This document shows, piece after piece, positions 1 to 6,529 of a stretch of DNA of 41,421 nt. The stretch's first letter is position 1. Each line of letters opens with the position of its first letter. The position numbers and the translations under genes are program-made. This stretch comes from Clostridia bacterium (GTDB lineage Bacteria; Bacillota; Clostridia; Christensenellales; Aristaeellaceae). Location: positions 1 through 41,421 of the forward strand of contig JAFUFC010000090.1 in assembly GCA_017470095.1 (NCBI GenBank), in the 5' to 3' direction. The notes under the pieces were generated by a model. That model was not told where the DNA came from. It saw only the letters and a program-made list of their open reading frames with translations, and ran no database searches.

Positions 1-125
1 GGAAACCTGCTGCTGTTGGATCAAGCGTTCAGCAGCGGATTTTATTTTCGGAAGCAGCGAAGCATCCGTTTCCCGGTGCCCAATAAAAAAGCAAGAGGCC
101 ATTCGCATCACCGCATTTCAAAAAA

Positions 126-152
126 TCGCATTATTAATGCGAATATTATAAT
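126..152 (+). promoter_or_regulatory. Palindromic operator and -10 element before the XRE gene
   Basis: An inverted repeat with 7-bp arms and a 3-bp spacer (TCGCATT-ATT-AATGCGA, 126-142) lies just upstream of a perfect TATAAT at 147-152. No good -35 hexamer is seen 16-18 bp upstream, where the palindrome sits instead. XRE repressors often bind such palindromes over their own promoter, so autoregulation of the gene at 216 is inferred. The bases before it (1-125) are open in one frame up to a stop near 86 and may hold the tail of a gene cut by the window edge, but nothing recognisable is encoded. Confidence 0.5.
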
Positions 153-215
153 GCTGTCAATGAGTTTAAGTCAAGATCGCCATTACATAAACTAATGCTG
201 TGAGGTGGTGTTGAC

Positions 216-554
216 ATGGACAGCAAGAAGGAAATAAACATTAGCATCGGCAGCAATATCAAAAAGGCTCGTGAGAAGGCTGGTTTGACGCAGGAACAAT
301 TATCGGAAATGATCGGGATTGGCCCAAAGAGTCTTTCCGCTGTTGAACGAGGTACAGTTGGTATCTCCATCACCACGTTACAGAAAATATGCAATATTCT
401 TCCTGTTTCAAGCGATTCCCTGATTTTCGGCAGCGATGTTCAAAACGATGTAAAGGGTCTAACCCAGCGGCTTGAACGCCTGACACCTAAGCAATATGAA
501 ATTGCCAGAGATATGTTATATATGTTGCTTAAAGCCTTTGAACTAAAAGAATAA
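216..554 (+). CDS. XRE-family helix-turn-helix transcriptional regulator
   Basis: This is a 112-residue protein with a Cro/C1-type HTH over roughly residues 10-65: IKKAREKAGLTQEQLSEMIG forms the first helices and a recognition helix follows around SLSAVERG. Such proteins are small cytoplasmic DNA-binding repressors, common on conjugative and mobilizable elements. The C-terminal 40 residues are helical and probably mediate dimerisation. A GAGGTGGT ribosome binding site precedes the ATG. The gene is AT-richer than the rest of the window, which fits an acquired segment. A palindrome over its promoter suggests autoregulation. The target beyond itself is unknown. Confidence 0.88.
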   Translation: MDSKKEINISIGSNIKKAREKAGLTQEQLSEMIGIGPKSLSAVERGTVGISITTLQKICNILPVSSDSLIFGSDVQNDVKGLTQRLERLTPKQYEIARDMLYMLLKAFELKE

Positions 555-583
555 ACTTCATCTATCTGATAGTTACCATACAG

Positions 584-617
584 GCAGCCCAATTCATATG
601 AGCTGCTTTTTGTTTTT
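584..617 (+). terminator. Rho-independent terminator after the XRE gene
   Basis: GCAGC (584-588) pairs with GCTGC (602-606) and is followed by TTTTTGTTTTT. The stem is only five to six pairs, so strength is uncertain, but it sits 30 bp after the XRE stop codon as expected. Confidence 0.5.
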
Positions 618-644
618 CAATCATTTCCCTGCGTGAGCAGAAAA

Positions 645-697
645 TACCCTTTCACCTATAGGAGAAAACAGGGTAGGTTAGCGGAACTGTTTTTTGA
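645..697 (+). repeat. Hairpin leader element, copy 1
   Basis: TACCCT (645-650) pairs with AGGGTA (670-675) around a 19-nt loop containing TATAGGAGAAAAC; five bases later comes GCGGAACTGTTTT (681-693). The same arrangement recurs at 814-862 with different stem bases that still pair. No gene starts within 200 bp of this copy, so it may be the remnant of a duplicated leader. The 555-912 interval holds a terminator, the two hairpin copies and a promoter, with no other gene. Confidence 0.6.
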
Positions 698-747
698 GTG
701 CTCTTCAGATTTAATGCTTTTGTAATAAAATGTTGTCAAATTCTCTA

Positions 748-775
748 TTTACAAACATATGTTCCCTTTTATAAT
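748..775 (+). promoter_or_regulatory. Sigma-A-type promoter for the HTH/zinc-ribbon operon
   Basis: TTTACA (748-753), a 16-bp spacer and a perfect TATAAT (770-775) predict a transcript start near 782. That would leave a leader of about 130 nt before the GTG at 913, containing hairpin copy 2. An ATG at 784 would then be essentially leaderless and lacks a ribosome binding site. Confidence 0.65.
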
Positions 776-813
776 AGAAGAGTATGGAAACAGATCTGCA
801 TCCAACAGAATAT

Positions 814-862
814 CCCCCTCTCATATACAGGAGAAAATCAGGGGGTTTTGCGGAACTGTTTT
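814..862 (+). repeat. Hairpin leader element, copy 2, in a 5' untranslated region
   Basis: CCCCCT (814-819) pairs with AGGGGG (840-845) around a 20-nt loop containing CAGGAGAAAATC, followed by GCGGAACTGTTTT (850-862). Compared with copy 1 the loop and tail are conserved, while two stem pairs change from T-A and A-T to C-G and C-G. This is the pattern expected of a conserved structure rather than of coding sequence. It lies between the promoter at 748-775 and the GTG start at 913. Confidence 0.6.
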
Positions 863-912
863 CAAAAGAAATTGAAATTTTCTCGGAAATCTCTTGGAAG
901 GAGGTGGAATCG

Positions 913-1641
913 GTGCCCAGGCAGAAGAAGAATTGGGATAAGGAATGGGAAATCCCGGAGGCGGAACAGGGATTGACCTATGACGATGGCTTTTTGTTCG
1001 GCCCGGATTCCGATGATCCGTCTCCTGTCAAAAAGCTGAAACGAGATTTGGAACGGGAAGCGTTGACCCATCTGGAGGAAGCAGCCCGCACGGAAGCAGA
1101 TTTTCGGGAGGTCGTGAAGAACTGGGATCGGCTGGACGACAATCGAGAGCGGCGTGAGCGTTACCATGAAATCCTGCGGGGAAACAAAACGCCGCCCTTG
1201 GAGCACAACATGCTCCCGGACGGGTATGCTTTCCCCGCTGCCTTGAACGGTGTGCTGGCCCGGCAGAATCGGAAGGGCGATTTTCTGGATACGATCTATT
1301 ACTGCATCTATGATCTGCATGAGCTGGTGCCCCAGGAATACCTGATCGCGCCGCTTGCTGAATTGCCGGACGATCGGAAGGAATTGCTGTTCCTTTATAT
1401 CATCGAGCATTGGAGCACCATGAAGATCGCATCCTGGCGTAAGCAGACAGACCGGAACATTCGGAAAATCCGCAATACCTCCCTGAATCGGATTCGGAAG
1501 AAAATCCGGCGTACATTGATGCAGATGGAAGCAGCGAGAGAGCCGCTGACAAGCCGGGAGCGTGCTTTCCTGGAAAAAGAAAAAGCCGCTTCCGAACATA
1601 GCGAAAGCGGCGTGACATCAGGGAAGGAGGCGATAATGTGA
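913..1641 (+). CDS. Sigma-70 region 4-like HTH protein of a mobile element
   Basis: The chosen GTG start follows a near-perfect AAGGAGGTGG site (898-907) by five bases and gives 242 residues; an upstream in-frame ATG at 784 has no such site and lies at the predicted transcript start. The N-terminal half is charged and coil-prone. The C-terminal part (about residues 145-200) reads LPDDRKELLFLYIIEHWS, then an HTH-like stretch around RKQTDRNIRKIRNTSLNRI that resembles sigma-70 region 4, the part that contacts -35 DNA. No region 2 is visible, so it is not a complete sigma factor. The stop overlaps the next start (ATGTGA), indicating translational coupling to the zinc-ribbon gene. Sigma-like HTH proteins of this kind are typical of clostridial integrative elements; the exact role is unknown. 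Confidence 0.65.
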   Translation: MPRQKKNWDKEWEIPEAEQGLTYDDGFLFGPDSDDPSPVKKLKRDLEREALTHLEEAARTEADFREVVKNWDRLDDNRERRERYHEILRGNKTPPLEHNMLPDGYAFPAALNGVLARQNRKGDFLDTIYYCIYDLHELVPQEYLIAPLAELPDDRKELLFLYIIEHWSTMKIASWRKQTDRNIRKIRNTSLNRIRKKIRRTLMQMEAAREPLTSRERAFLEKEKAASEHSESGVTSGKEAIM

Positions 1642-2531
1642 AACGATACTTTGAGCAGGTCAGCGCCCAATGGGTGCGGTACAGCGATTATGAATGGAAG
1701 AAAGACGGCAAGGGGATTCTGTATCTCACTCCTGCCGCTGATGCCAAGCCCATCATTTATGATCCCCTGGCGGATGCGGAATCGTTGGTGCTGGACGCCT
1801 TGAACATCGGCAGGATGGGCATGAGCAAAAAGCCGGACGCGGAAATCCAGAAAGCCATCCACGGCTTTGCCGTCAAGTACGGCCTGTTTGGCCTGATGAC
1901 CGCCTTGCCCACCACGGCAAAATTCATGGAATATGAGGCGGTCTATCTGCTGAAAAACCGCTTCTTCAAGGATGAAACCATGAACACGCTGGACTATCTG
2001 TCCCTGTTTTTCCCCTTTGAGAAGCCGGAAATTGCCAAGCGCGGGATAGAATCCATGTGGAATCTGTCGGGCGACAAAGGCATGATGGCCTTGGCTCTGA
2101 CCATGCGGGATCAGCCCATGGCGGTAAACATGAGCTTTCAGCGCAGCTATGCGGAACGTTATGACTGGCTGAAGGATCAATTCAAAGATTGGGCGTTCAT
2201 CCTGACTACGGCGATCCTGTATTATATGGACTACGAGAAGCTCAGCCCGGATCAGCGGAATATCTACCAGCAGGCTATGGCAATCCTGGATGGGAATGCG
2301 CCCACCTATCATATCGCCCTATACGATAAACCCACTATCGTGTGGGATTTCCATTCCCTGCTGCTGGGCATCCAGCTCATGTTCAGCTTCATGCTGGCGG
2401 ACGATGAAAACCCGCTCCGCATTTGCCGGAACTGCGCCAAGGTGTATGTCGCCAAACGCAAGGATCAGGATTTCTGTGGAGCGACCTGCAGGAAACAATA
2501 TGATACCCGCAAACAAGATGATACCCATTGA
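1638..2531 (+). CDS. Uncharacterised protein with C-terminal zinc ribbon
   Basis: This 297-residue protein starts at GTG 1638, overlapping the previous stop, with GGGAAGGAGG just upstream. The first 250 residues are helical and match no family I can name with confidence. The C-terminus carries Cys263, Cys266, Cys280 and Cys284 (Cx2C-x13-Cx3C) in a basic context (RICRNCAKVYVAKRKDQDFC), which resembles the CGNR-type zinc finger found at the end of some transcriptional regulators. It is therefore likely a zinc- and nucleic-acid-binding partner of the coupled HTH protein. A strong terminator follows. Function is unknown; membership of a clostridial mobile-element protein family is an inference. 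Confidence 0.7.
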   Translation: MKRYFEQVSAQWVRYSDYEWKKDGKGILYLTPAADAKPIIYDPLADAESLVLDALNIGRMGMSKKPDAEIQKAIHGFAVKYGLFGLMTALPTTAKFMEYEAVYLLKNRFFKDETMNTLDYLSLFFPFEKPEIAKRGIESMWNLSGDKGMMALALTMRDQPMAVNMSFQRSYAERYDWLKDQFKDWAFILTTAILYYMDYEKLSPDQRNIYQQAMAILDGNAPTYHIALYDKPTIVWDFHSLLLGIQLMFSFMLADDENPLRICRNCAKVYVAKRKDQDFCGATCRKQYDTRKQDDTH

Positions 2532-2541
2532 GGCATGAAAA

Positions 2542-2583
2542 GGGCCAGCCCGCTGTGATGAACGGGCTGCCCCTGGTTTTTTT
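2542..2583. terminator. Bidirectional terminator between zinc-ribbon gene and tnpV
   Basis: CAGCCCG pairs with CGGGCTG across a 10-nt loop, extended by GGG/CCC, and is followed by a run of seven T on the plus strand whose end overlaps the tnpV stop codon. Read on the minus strand the hairpin is followed by CCCTTTTC, so it may serve both converging genes. Confidence 0.75.
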
Positions 2584-2953
2584 ACTCATATACGATTTCC
2601 GTCAGGATAACTTCTTCTGCGCTGTGCTGGATTTCATTCATCCGACCTACCCAGCCAAGCTGATCCCTGGCTTTCAATTCTTCTGTGACGCCTTGCTGTT
2701 TTGCCATCTGCGGGATCATGATCTCCAGCCGTTCTTGGCAGGTACGTTCAACCTTGGCTAAGTGTTCATACAGCTTTCCCGACAGGATCAGGCGGCTGTA
2801 GAGGCCCGGATGATGTTCCTTCAGATATGCCTGACGCATCCTGCCATATTTTCCGATTGGTTTATGAGGCACATCCGGCAAAGAAAAGTTGGGGATCAGG
2901 TAATCGCCTACTTGGGTGTAGGTTCCACCCGTTTGTTCAAAGATACTGTTCAT
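2582..2953 (-). CDS. tnpV: TnpV family transposon protein
   Basis: The start is the ATG preceded by GGAGGG, giving 123 residues. The pattern MNSIFEQTGGTYTQVGDYL, then LPDVPHKPIGKYG, a YLKEH segment, LILSGKLYEHLA and a C-terminal LGWVGRMNEIQHSAEEVILTE matches the TnpV family first described from Tn4451-type clostridial mobilizable transposons. Its biochemical role is not settled; it is not the resolvase that moves the element. No TnpX-type recombinase or relaxase is visible here, so this may be the edge or remnant of an element whose other genes lie outside the window. A large inverted repeat lies about 95 bp upstream of its start. An N-terminal extension to 3079 would have no ribosome binding site and would run into that repeat. 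Confidence 0.85.
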   Translation of the reverse strand: MNSIFEQTGGTYTQVGDYLIPNFSLPDVPHKPIGKYGRMRQAYLKEHHPGLYSRLILSGKLYEHLAKVERTCQERLEIMIPQMAKQQGVTEELKARDQLGWVGRMNEIQHSAEEVILTEIVYE

Positions 2954-3046
2954 TTTCAGCCCTCCTTGTGGTATAATCGGCCTATCAAGGCCATGCTGTG
3001 GGTTTCGCATAGCTGCGAGGCCATCTTGCCACAGATGAGCTGATCC

Positions 3047-3095
3047 AGCTATGCTGTATTGGGTGGTGTTTACAACCACCCTTTACAGTATAGCT
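3047..3095. repeat. 49-bp inverted repeat upstream of tnpV
   Basis: Two 21-bp arms (3047-3067 and 3075-3095) are inverted copies differing at three positions, around the 7-nt loop GTTTACA; the inner seven pairs GGGTGGT/ACCACCC are perfect. There is no T-run after it in the tnpV direction. It could be a protein- or recombinase-binding site, or a structure in the tnpV leader. The 2954-3492 interval holds this repeat, B1, a hairpin and A1, and no gene. Confidence 0.7.
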
Positions 3096-3106
3096 GTTGA
3101 AAGATA

Positions 3107-3236
3107 CGGGATGAATTTTTCGCTCTGGTTCAGCTGAATGAAGGGGCCGTAGCTGCGCTACGTTCACCGGAATGAAGCAACGCCAGAGCGGAAAGAGCAA
3201 CCGAAAATTCGATGTTTTAGGCGGAGAATAGTATTA
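3107..3236. repeat. Repeat family B, copy 1
   Basis: The copy contains CGCTCTGG (3121-3128) and its inverted copy CCAGAGCG (3183-3190), with TAGCTGCGCTACGTTCACCGGA between. It shares CTGAATGA and CGGGATGA segments and a GAATAGTATTACAC-like right end with copy 2 (15413-15556), and GCGCTACGTT with copy 3 (38640-38735). Confidence 0.6.
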
Positions 3237-3240
3237 CACG

Positions 3241-3279
3241 CTAAAAGGCGTGCTGCACCGGAACGGTACAGCGCGCCTT
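3241..3279 (-). terminator. Hairpin, possible terminator of the catabolic operon
   Basis: Arms 3245-3255 and 3269-3279 form an 11-bp stem with one wobble pair around a 13-nt loop. On the minus strand it ends in CCTTTTAG, a short T-run. It is the first convincing stem downstream of the PreA-like gene, although repeat A copy 1 lies between. Confidence 0.45.
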
Positions 3280-3296
3280 ATACGAATATCTTATTA

Positions 3297-3437
3297 GAAA
3301 GTGTTTTTAAAATGAGAAATGTGCAGTTTCGAGTGGCTCGGCCTGCAGTGCAAGGCGTTTTAGCCAAGGTTTGCTGGGGGCGAGGGATAAAGCAAGGAAA
3401 AGCAACCCAGAAATGCAGCCCAAGATGCCGAAAACAA
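3297..3437. repeat. Repeat family A, copy 1 (shortened)
   Basis: Starting at AAAATGAGAAATGTGCAGTTTCGAG it follows copies 2 and 3 through GTGCAAGGCG and then skips the central stem region before resuming at GGATAAAGCAAGGAAAAGCAAC. It ends near CCGAAAACAAGCG without the right terminal repeat. It is thus an internally deleted, right-truncated copy. Confidence 0.65.
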
Positions 3438-3492
3438 GCGTTCCCCCTCAGCAATCACCATTCAGTTCCGCATCTTCTCCACTGTGCGCCTC

Positions 3493-4740
3493 TCATTTTT
3501 CATCCAAAGCTTTGGTTTGAAATGGCCGAGCCAGAATTTCGCCCGCATCCACGCGCAGCGCTTTGGTGGGACAAACCTGGAAGCAATATCCACAGCCGAT
3601 GCAATGATCGGTTTTCCGGGCTTTCCGGTCGATCAGCTCAATGCCCTCCTGCCAGCACACATCCACGCAGCGACCGCAGCCAATGCATTGATCGGTATCC
3701 ACCTGCCACTGCTGGTAGGCGTCTCCCAAAGCGTTTTGACGGGCCTTGGCAAAATCGCCAGACATATTGAACAACTGCAGCGCATCGCCCTTCAAGCTAT
3801 CCATATCAGGATAGCCCGCTTCATCCATCCATTTGCTCAGATCATGAATTACTTTTTTACAGGCCATCGTGCCGCCTGAGCATGCCAAGGCGCCCAGCTG
3901 AACGCAATCGCTGCCCGCCATGATAAAGCGCGCCGCCTGATCAAAGGAAAACACGCCGCCCCCGGCATACATGGGCAAGGTGATGCCGTTATTGCGGCCT
4001 TCCGCCACGGCATAGCACACAATGGGATTGGCTTGGGTGCCGCCGTACCCAGAGCCAGGCCGAGGCTGGGTGCGCCGCCAATCCAGATCCATATAAAATG
4101 CCTTCCAGCGAGCCGTCGGCCCCACGGCGTCCGCGCCGCTGGCCTGCGCAATGCGCATCGAAGTCAGCACATCGCAGCCCTCCACCGCCAGCTTGACCAT
4201 CACCTTGACTTGGGGACCGGCCGCTTGCTTGATGAGCGTGGTGCAATGGCGCACCAGCTCATAGTAGTCAAAAATGCGGTCCTTGGCCACAGCTACGCCC
4301 GGAGTGTTGAAATGCAGCTCCAGGGCGTCCGCGCCAGCCAGGGAAAGTTCTTTTGCCTGCCGCACCCAATCCTTTTCCCAATCGCCGCCCTTGACGATAT
4401 CGCTGTAATGGCCTACCGATACCCAGAGTTTGATATCAGCATCCAGTTCCTGCCGAGCCTTTTTTACTTCCTCGCAGTACTGCTCCAATGTGGAAACGGT
4501 ATCCGGCACCTGCCGCCCAACGGCATGGCTGTGGAAGGCTTGCTGCCCCTGATAAGCCGCAAAAGCGTCCGGCGAAAAAAAGCTGCCGCCGCCGCTGCCG
4601 TGGCCAAAATTGCGCATGGTAATAGCACCGGGCCGCATTTTTGCGCTTTTCAGCACGTTCTTCGCGCCTTGGGTAGCCGGGGAAGAAGCCACCACAAAGG
4701 GGTTGATCATATCCAAGGATTTTACATACAAATCAGCCAT
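3493..4740 (-). CDS. PreA/dihydroorotate dehydrogenase-like FMN protein with ferredoxin domain
   Basis: This 415-residue protein has an N-terminal TIM barrel of the dihydroorotate/dihydropyrimidine dehydrogenase class (NPFVVASSPATQGAKNVLK at the start; MYAGGGVFSFDQAARFIMAG near the FMN phosphate site) and a C-terminal ferredoxin domain with two clusters, CIGCGRCVDVC and CIGCGYCFQVC. PreA enzymes use FMN and iron-sulfur clusters to reduce pyrimidines or related unsaturated rings. The usual N-x-SCP segment is replaced here by HFNTPG, so the substrate and chemistry may differ. The start at 4740 overlaps the preceding isomerase-like gene by 8 bp, indicating coupling. Its place at the end of a sugar-acid operon suggests reduction of an unsaturated or aromatic intermediate, which is inference. 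Confidence 0.8.
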   Translation of the reverse strand: MADLYVKSLDMINPFVVASSPATQGAKNVLKSAKMRPGAITMRNFGHGSGGGSFFSPDAFAAYQGQQAFHSHAVGRQVPDTVSTLEQYCEEVKKARQELDADIKLWVSVGHYSDIVKGGDWEKDWVRQAKELSLAGADALELHFNTPGVAVAKDRIFDYYELVRHCTTLIKQAAGPQVKVMVKLAVEGCDVLTSMRIAQASGADAVGPTARWKAFYMDLDWRRTQPRPGSGYGGTQANPIVCYAVAEGRNNGITLPMYAGGGVFSFDQAARFIMAGSDCVQLGALACSGGTMACKKVIHDLSKWMDEAGYPDMDSLKGDALQLFNMSGDFAKARQNALGDAYQQWQVDTDQCIGCGRCVDVCWQEGIELIDRKARKTDHCIGCGYCFQVCPTKALRVDAGEILARPFQTKALDEK

Positions 4741-5515
4741 TGCATTCACCACTTTCCAAGAGATTGAGCAGTGTTTTCGCATCCGCTCGGAACTGCTCTA
4801 TCGTATTGTCCCGCACAAATTCAAGCAACGCACAGTGGACGCTGCCCAGGTCCGCGGCGGCATCCAGATAGTACTGCCATTCCGCCGCATTCAGCGGGCC
4901 GCGTTTGCCGTCCGGCCAGGAATATACATGAAAATTGAGTAGCTTATGCCGCATCATGGCAATGCCCCGGGTTCTTTCCTTGGGCGTCAGGGCAACCGTA
5001 GGCTGCCACAAGCAATACAGATTGGGATGATTGGCCACCCGAAGCAGCCGCTGAGCGGATTCGTTGGTGTCTGTCAAAGTGTTCTTATGCCATTCAAACG
5101 CCACCTTGATCTGCTCCCGGGCCGCCATTTCGGCAATGAGCGCGGCTTCCTGGGCCAAACAGCAAAAATGCTCATCGTCCACTTGAGCGGAGGCATGCGT
5201 GCCTGCCCAGACGCGAATCAACGGCGCGCCCAATGCTTTGGCCGAAGCCAGGCTTTTTCCAAATGCCTGACCGGGCAGCTCGTTTTCTCCCAAACGAAAA
5301 TAAGAACCATATCCGGCGATCCGCAGCCCTGCCGCCTCGGTTTTCTGCCGCAGCTGGGCCGCGCCGACGGGATCATCCGGCAGCACGTGGGCATTTTCAG
5401 ACCATTCCACCGCTTTCAGTCTGCAATCAACCAGCAAGGCAATAATCTCATCGGCGGTAAGGGGCATCGCTTTGAATGTAGCGGATACCGCACCGGGAAT
5501 CCATGCGGTGCTCAT
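4733..5515 (-). CDS. Sugar phosphate isomerase/epimerase-like TIM barrel protein
   Basis: The 260-residue protein has the xylose-isomerase-like TIM-barrel fold. Likely metal ligands appear in the normal order: Glu in VAFEWHKNTLT, Gln in YCLWQP, His in NFHVYSW and Glu in ALLEFVRD. Family members isomerise or epimerise sugars, dehydrate inositols, or cleave 3-keto-glycosides by elimination, so the fold alone does not fix the reaction. The ATG overlaps the stop of the diketogulonate reductase-like gene (ATGA) and its own end overlaps the PreA-like gene, so the three are co-translated. A TIM-barrel partner beside Gfo/Idh/MocA dehydrogenases is a recurring arrangement in oxidised-sugar pathways. 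Confidence 0.78.
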   Translation of the reverse strand: MSTAWIPGAVSATFKAMPLTADEIIALLVDCRLKAVEWSENAHVLPDDPVGAAQLRQKTEAAGLRIAGYGSYFRLGENELPGQAFGKSLASAKALGAPLIRVWAGTHASAQVDDEHFCCLAQEAALIAEMAAREQIKVAFEWHKNTLTDTNESAQRLLRVANHPNLYCLWQPTVALTPKERTRGIAMMRHKLLNFHVYSWPDGKRGPLNAAEWQYYLDAAADLGSVHCALLEFVRDNTIEQFRADAKTLLNLLESGECNG

Positions 5516-6513
5516 AATTCCAGCACCGCTTTCCACACGTTTTCTTCCACAGGAATGCCCAATTCCATGTTTTCAGCACGGGTTTTCATCATGTTTTTGC
5601 CAGGGTAGTAAACCGGACGGTTGGGATCCACTGGCTTGGACGTTTGCATATCCGCCAACGTATCCTTCACGCGCCGAGCAAAATCCTCTCCATCGGGCAG
5701 ACGGTTCAAATCGATGGCAATGAACACCTGGCTCAGTTCCGTTTCATTCGGCAATTCGCCCACCTGCCGAGAAGTGCGCCCGCCGCTCAGGGCGGATGCG
5801 ATCAGATCCAGCATCAAGGAAATGCCGCTGCCCTTCCAATAACCAATGGGCAGCACCTGGTGCGTGGCCAAAATATCAGCCGCGTTGCGGGTGATCTGCT
5901 GATCAGGGTTGAAGCCGCCATCCACCGGCAGCGGCTTATTCTGCCGGGCATAGCTTTCCAGCTTGCCATAGGAAAACATCGAAACCGCCACATCCAGCAG
6001 CACCGGGGCGTCTTCCCCATTGGGCACGGCAAATACCACCGGATTGTTGCCCAGCCGGGCTTCCCGCCCGCCCCAGGGAGGCATGTTGGGCACGGTGTTG
6101 GTCCACAAAACACCGATGCAGTTTTCCTTAACGGCCATCAGGCCATAATTGCCAGGGCGCATCCAATGGTTGGTATTGTTCAGCGCCACCACGCCGATGG
6201 TTTGCTGATGGGCCAATTCAATGGCCCGCTCCATGCAGCGGTAAGCGTTCAGGTTGCCGCATCCGCGGTGACCGTTCCAGCGTTCCAGCATGCCCAGGTT
6301 CGCTTCAACCTCGGCCTCAGCATTCACATCCACCGAGCCGTTTTCAATGCTTTTAATGAACTTGGGAAAGCGATTGAGCCCATGAGTATAGACGCCGTCC
6401 CGGCTGGCATCGGCAAACAGAGAGGCCGACAGTTCCGCCCGCTCCCCGGTAATACCGTATCGGTTCAACACGCGGATGAACTCGTTCCGCATCGTATCAT
6501 AAGGAATTCTCAT
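5512..6513 (-). CDS. dlgD: 2,3-diketo-L-gulonate reductase-like dehydrogenase
   Basis: The 333-residue protein belongs to the malate/L-lactate dehydrogenase family and resembles E. coli YiaK/DlgD along its length: SGVYTHGLNRFP-type segment with the conserved His44, ALNNTNHWMRPGNYG, TNTVPNMPPWGG, LDVAVSMFSYGKLE, PVDGGF and LPIGYWKGSGISLMLDLIA. DlgD reduces 2,3-diketo-L-gulonate with NAD(P)H to 3-keto-L-gulonate in the cytoplasm. An AGGAGG site lies seven bases before the ATG. No kinase or decarboxylase of the L-ascorbate/diketogulonate pathway is present, so the physiological substrate may be another 2-keto or 2,3-diketo sugar acid made by the neighbouring dehydrogenases. The family is certain; the exact substrate is an inference. 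Confidence 0.85.
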   Translation of the reverse strand: MRIPYDTMRNEFIRVLNRYGITGERAELSASLFADASRDGVYTHGLNRFPKFIKSIENGSVDVNAEAEVEANLGMLERWNGHRGCGNLNAYRCMERAIELAHQQTIGVVALNNTNHWMRPGNYGLMAVKENCIGVLWTNTVPNMPPWGGREARLGNNPVVFAVPNGEDAPVLLDVAVSMFSYGKLESYARQNKPLPVDGGFNPDQQITRNAADILATHQVLPIGYWKGSGISLMLDLIASALSGGRTSRQVGELPNETELSQVFIAIDLNRLPDGEDFARRVKDTLADMQTSKPVDPNRPVYYPGKNMMKTRAENMELGIPVEENVWKAVLEL

Positions 6514-6529
6514 GCTTCTATCCTCCTGT

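Noticed and set aside
784-912. Coding extension of the HTH gene to ATG 784
   Set aside because: It lacks a ribosome binding site, begins at the predicted transcript start and covers a hairpin with covarying stem.
3297-3437. Insertion sequence with transposase at repeat A
   Set aside because: No copy of A or B has room for or traces of a transposase, so they are listed as repeats only.
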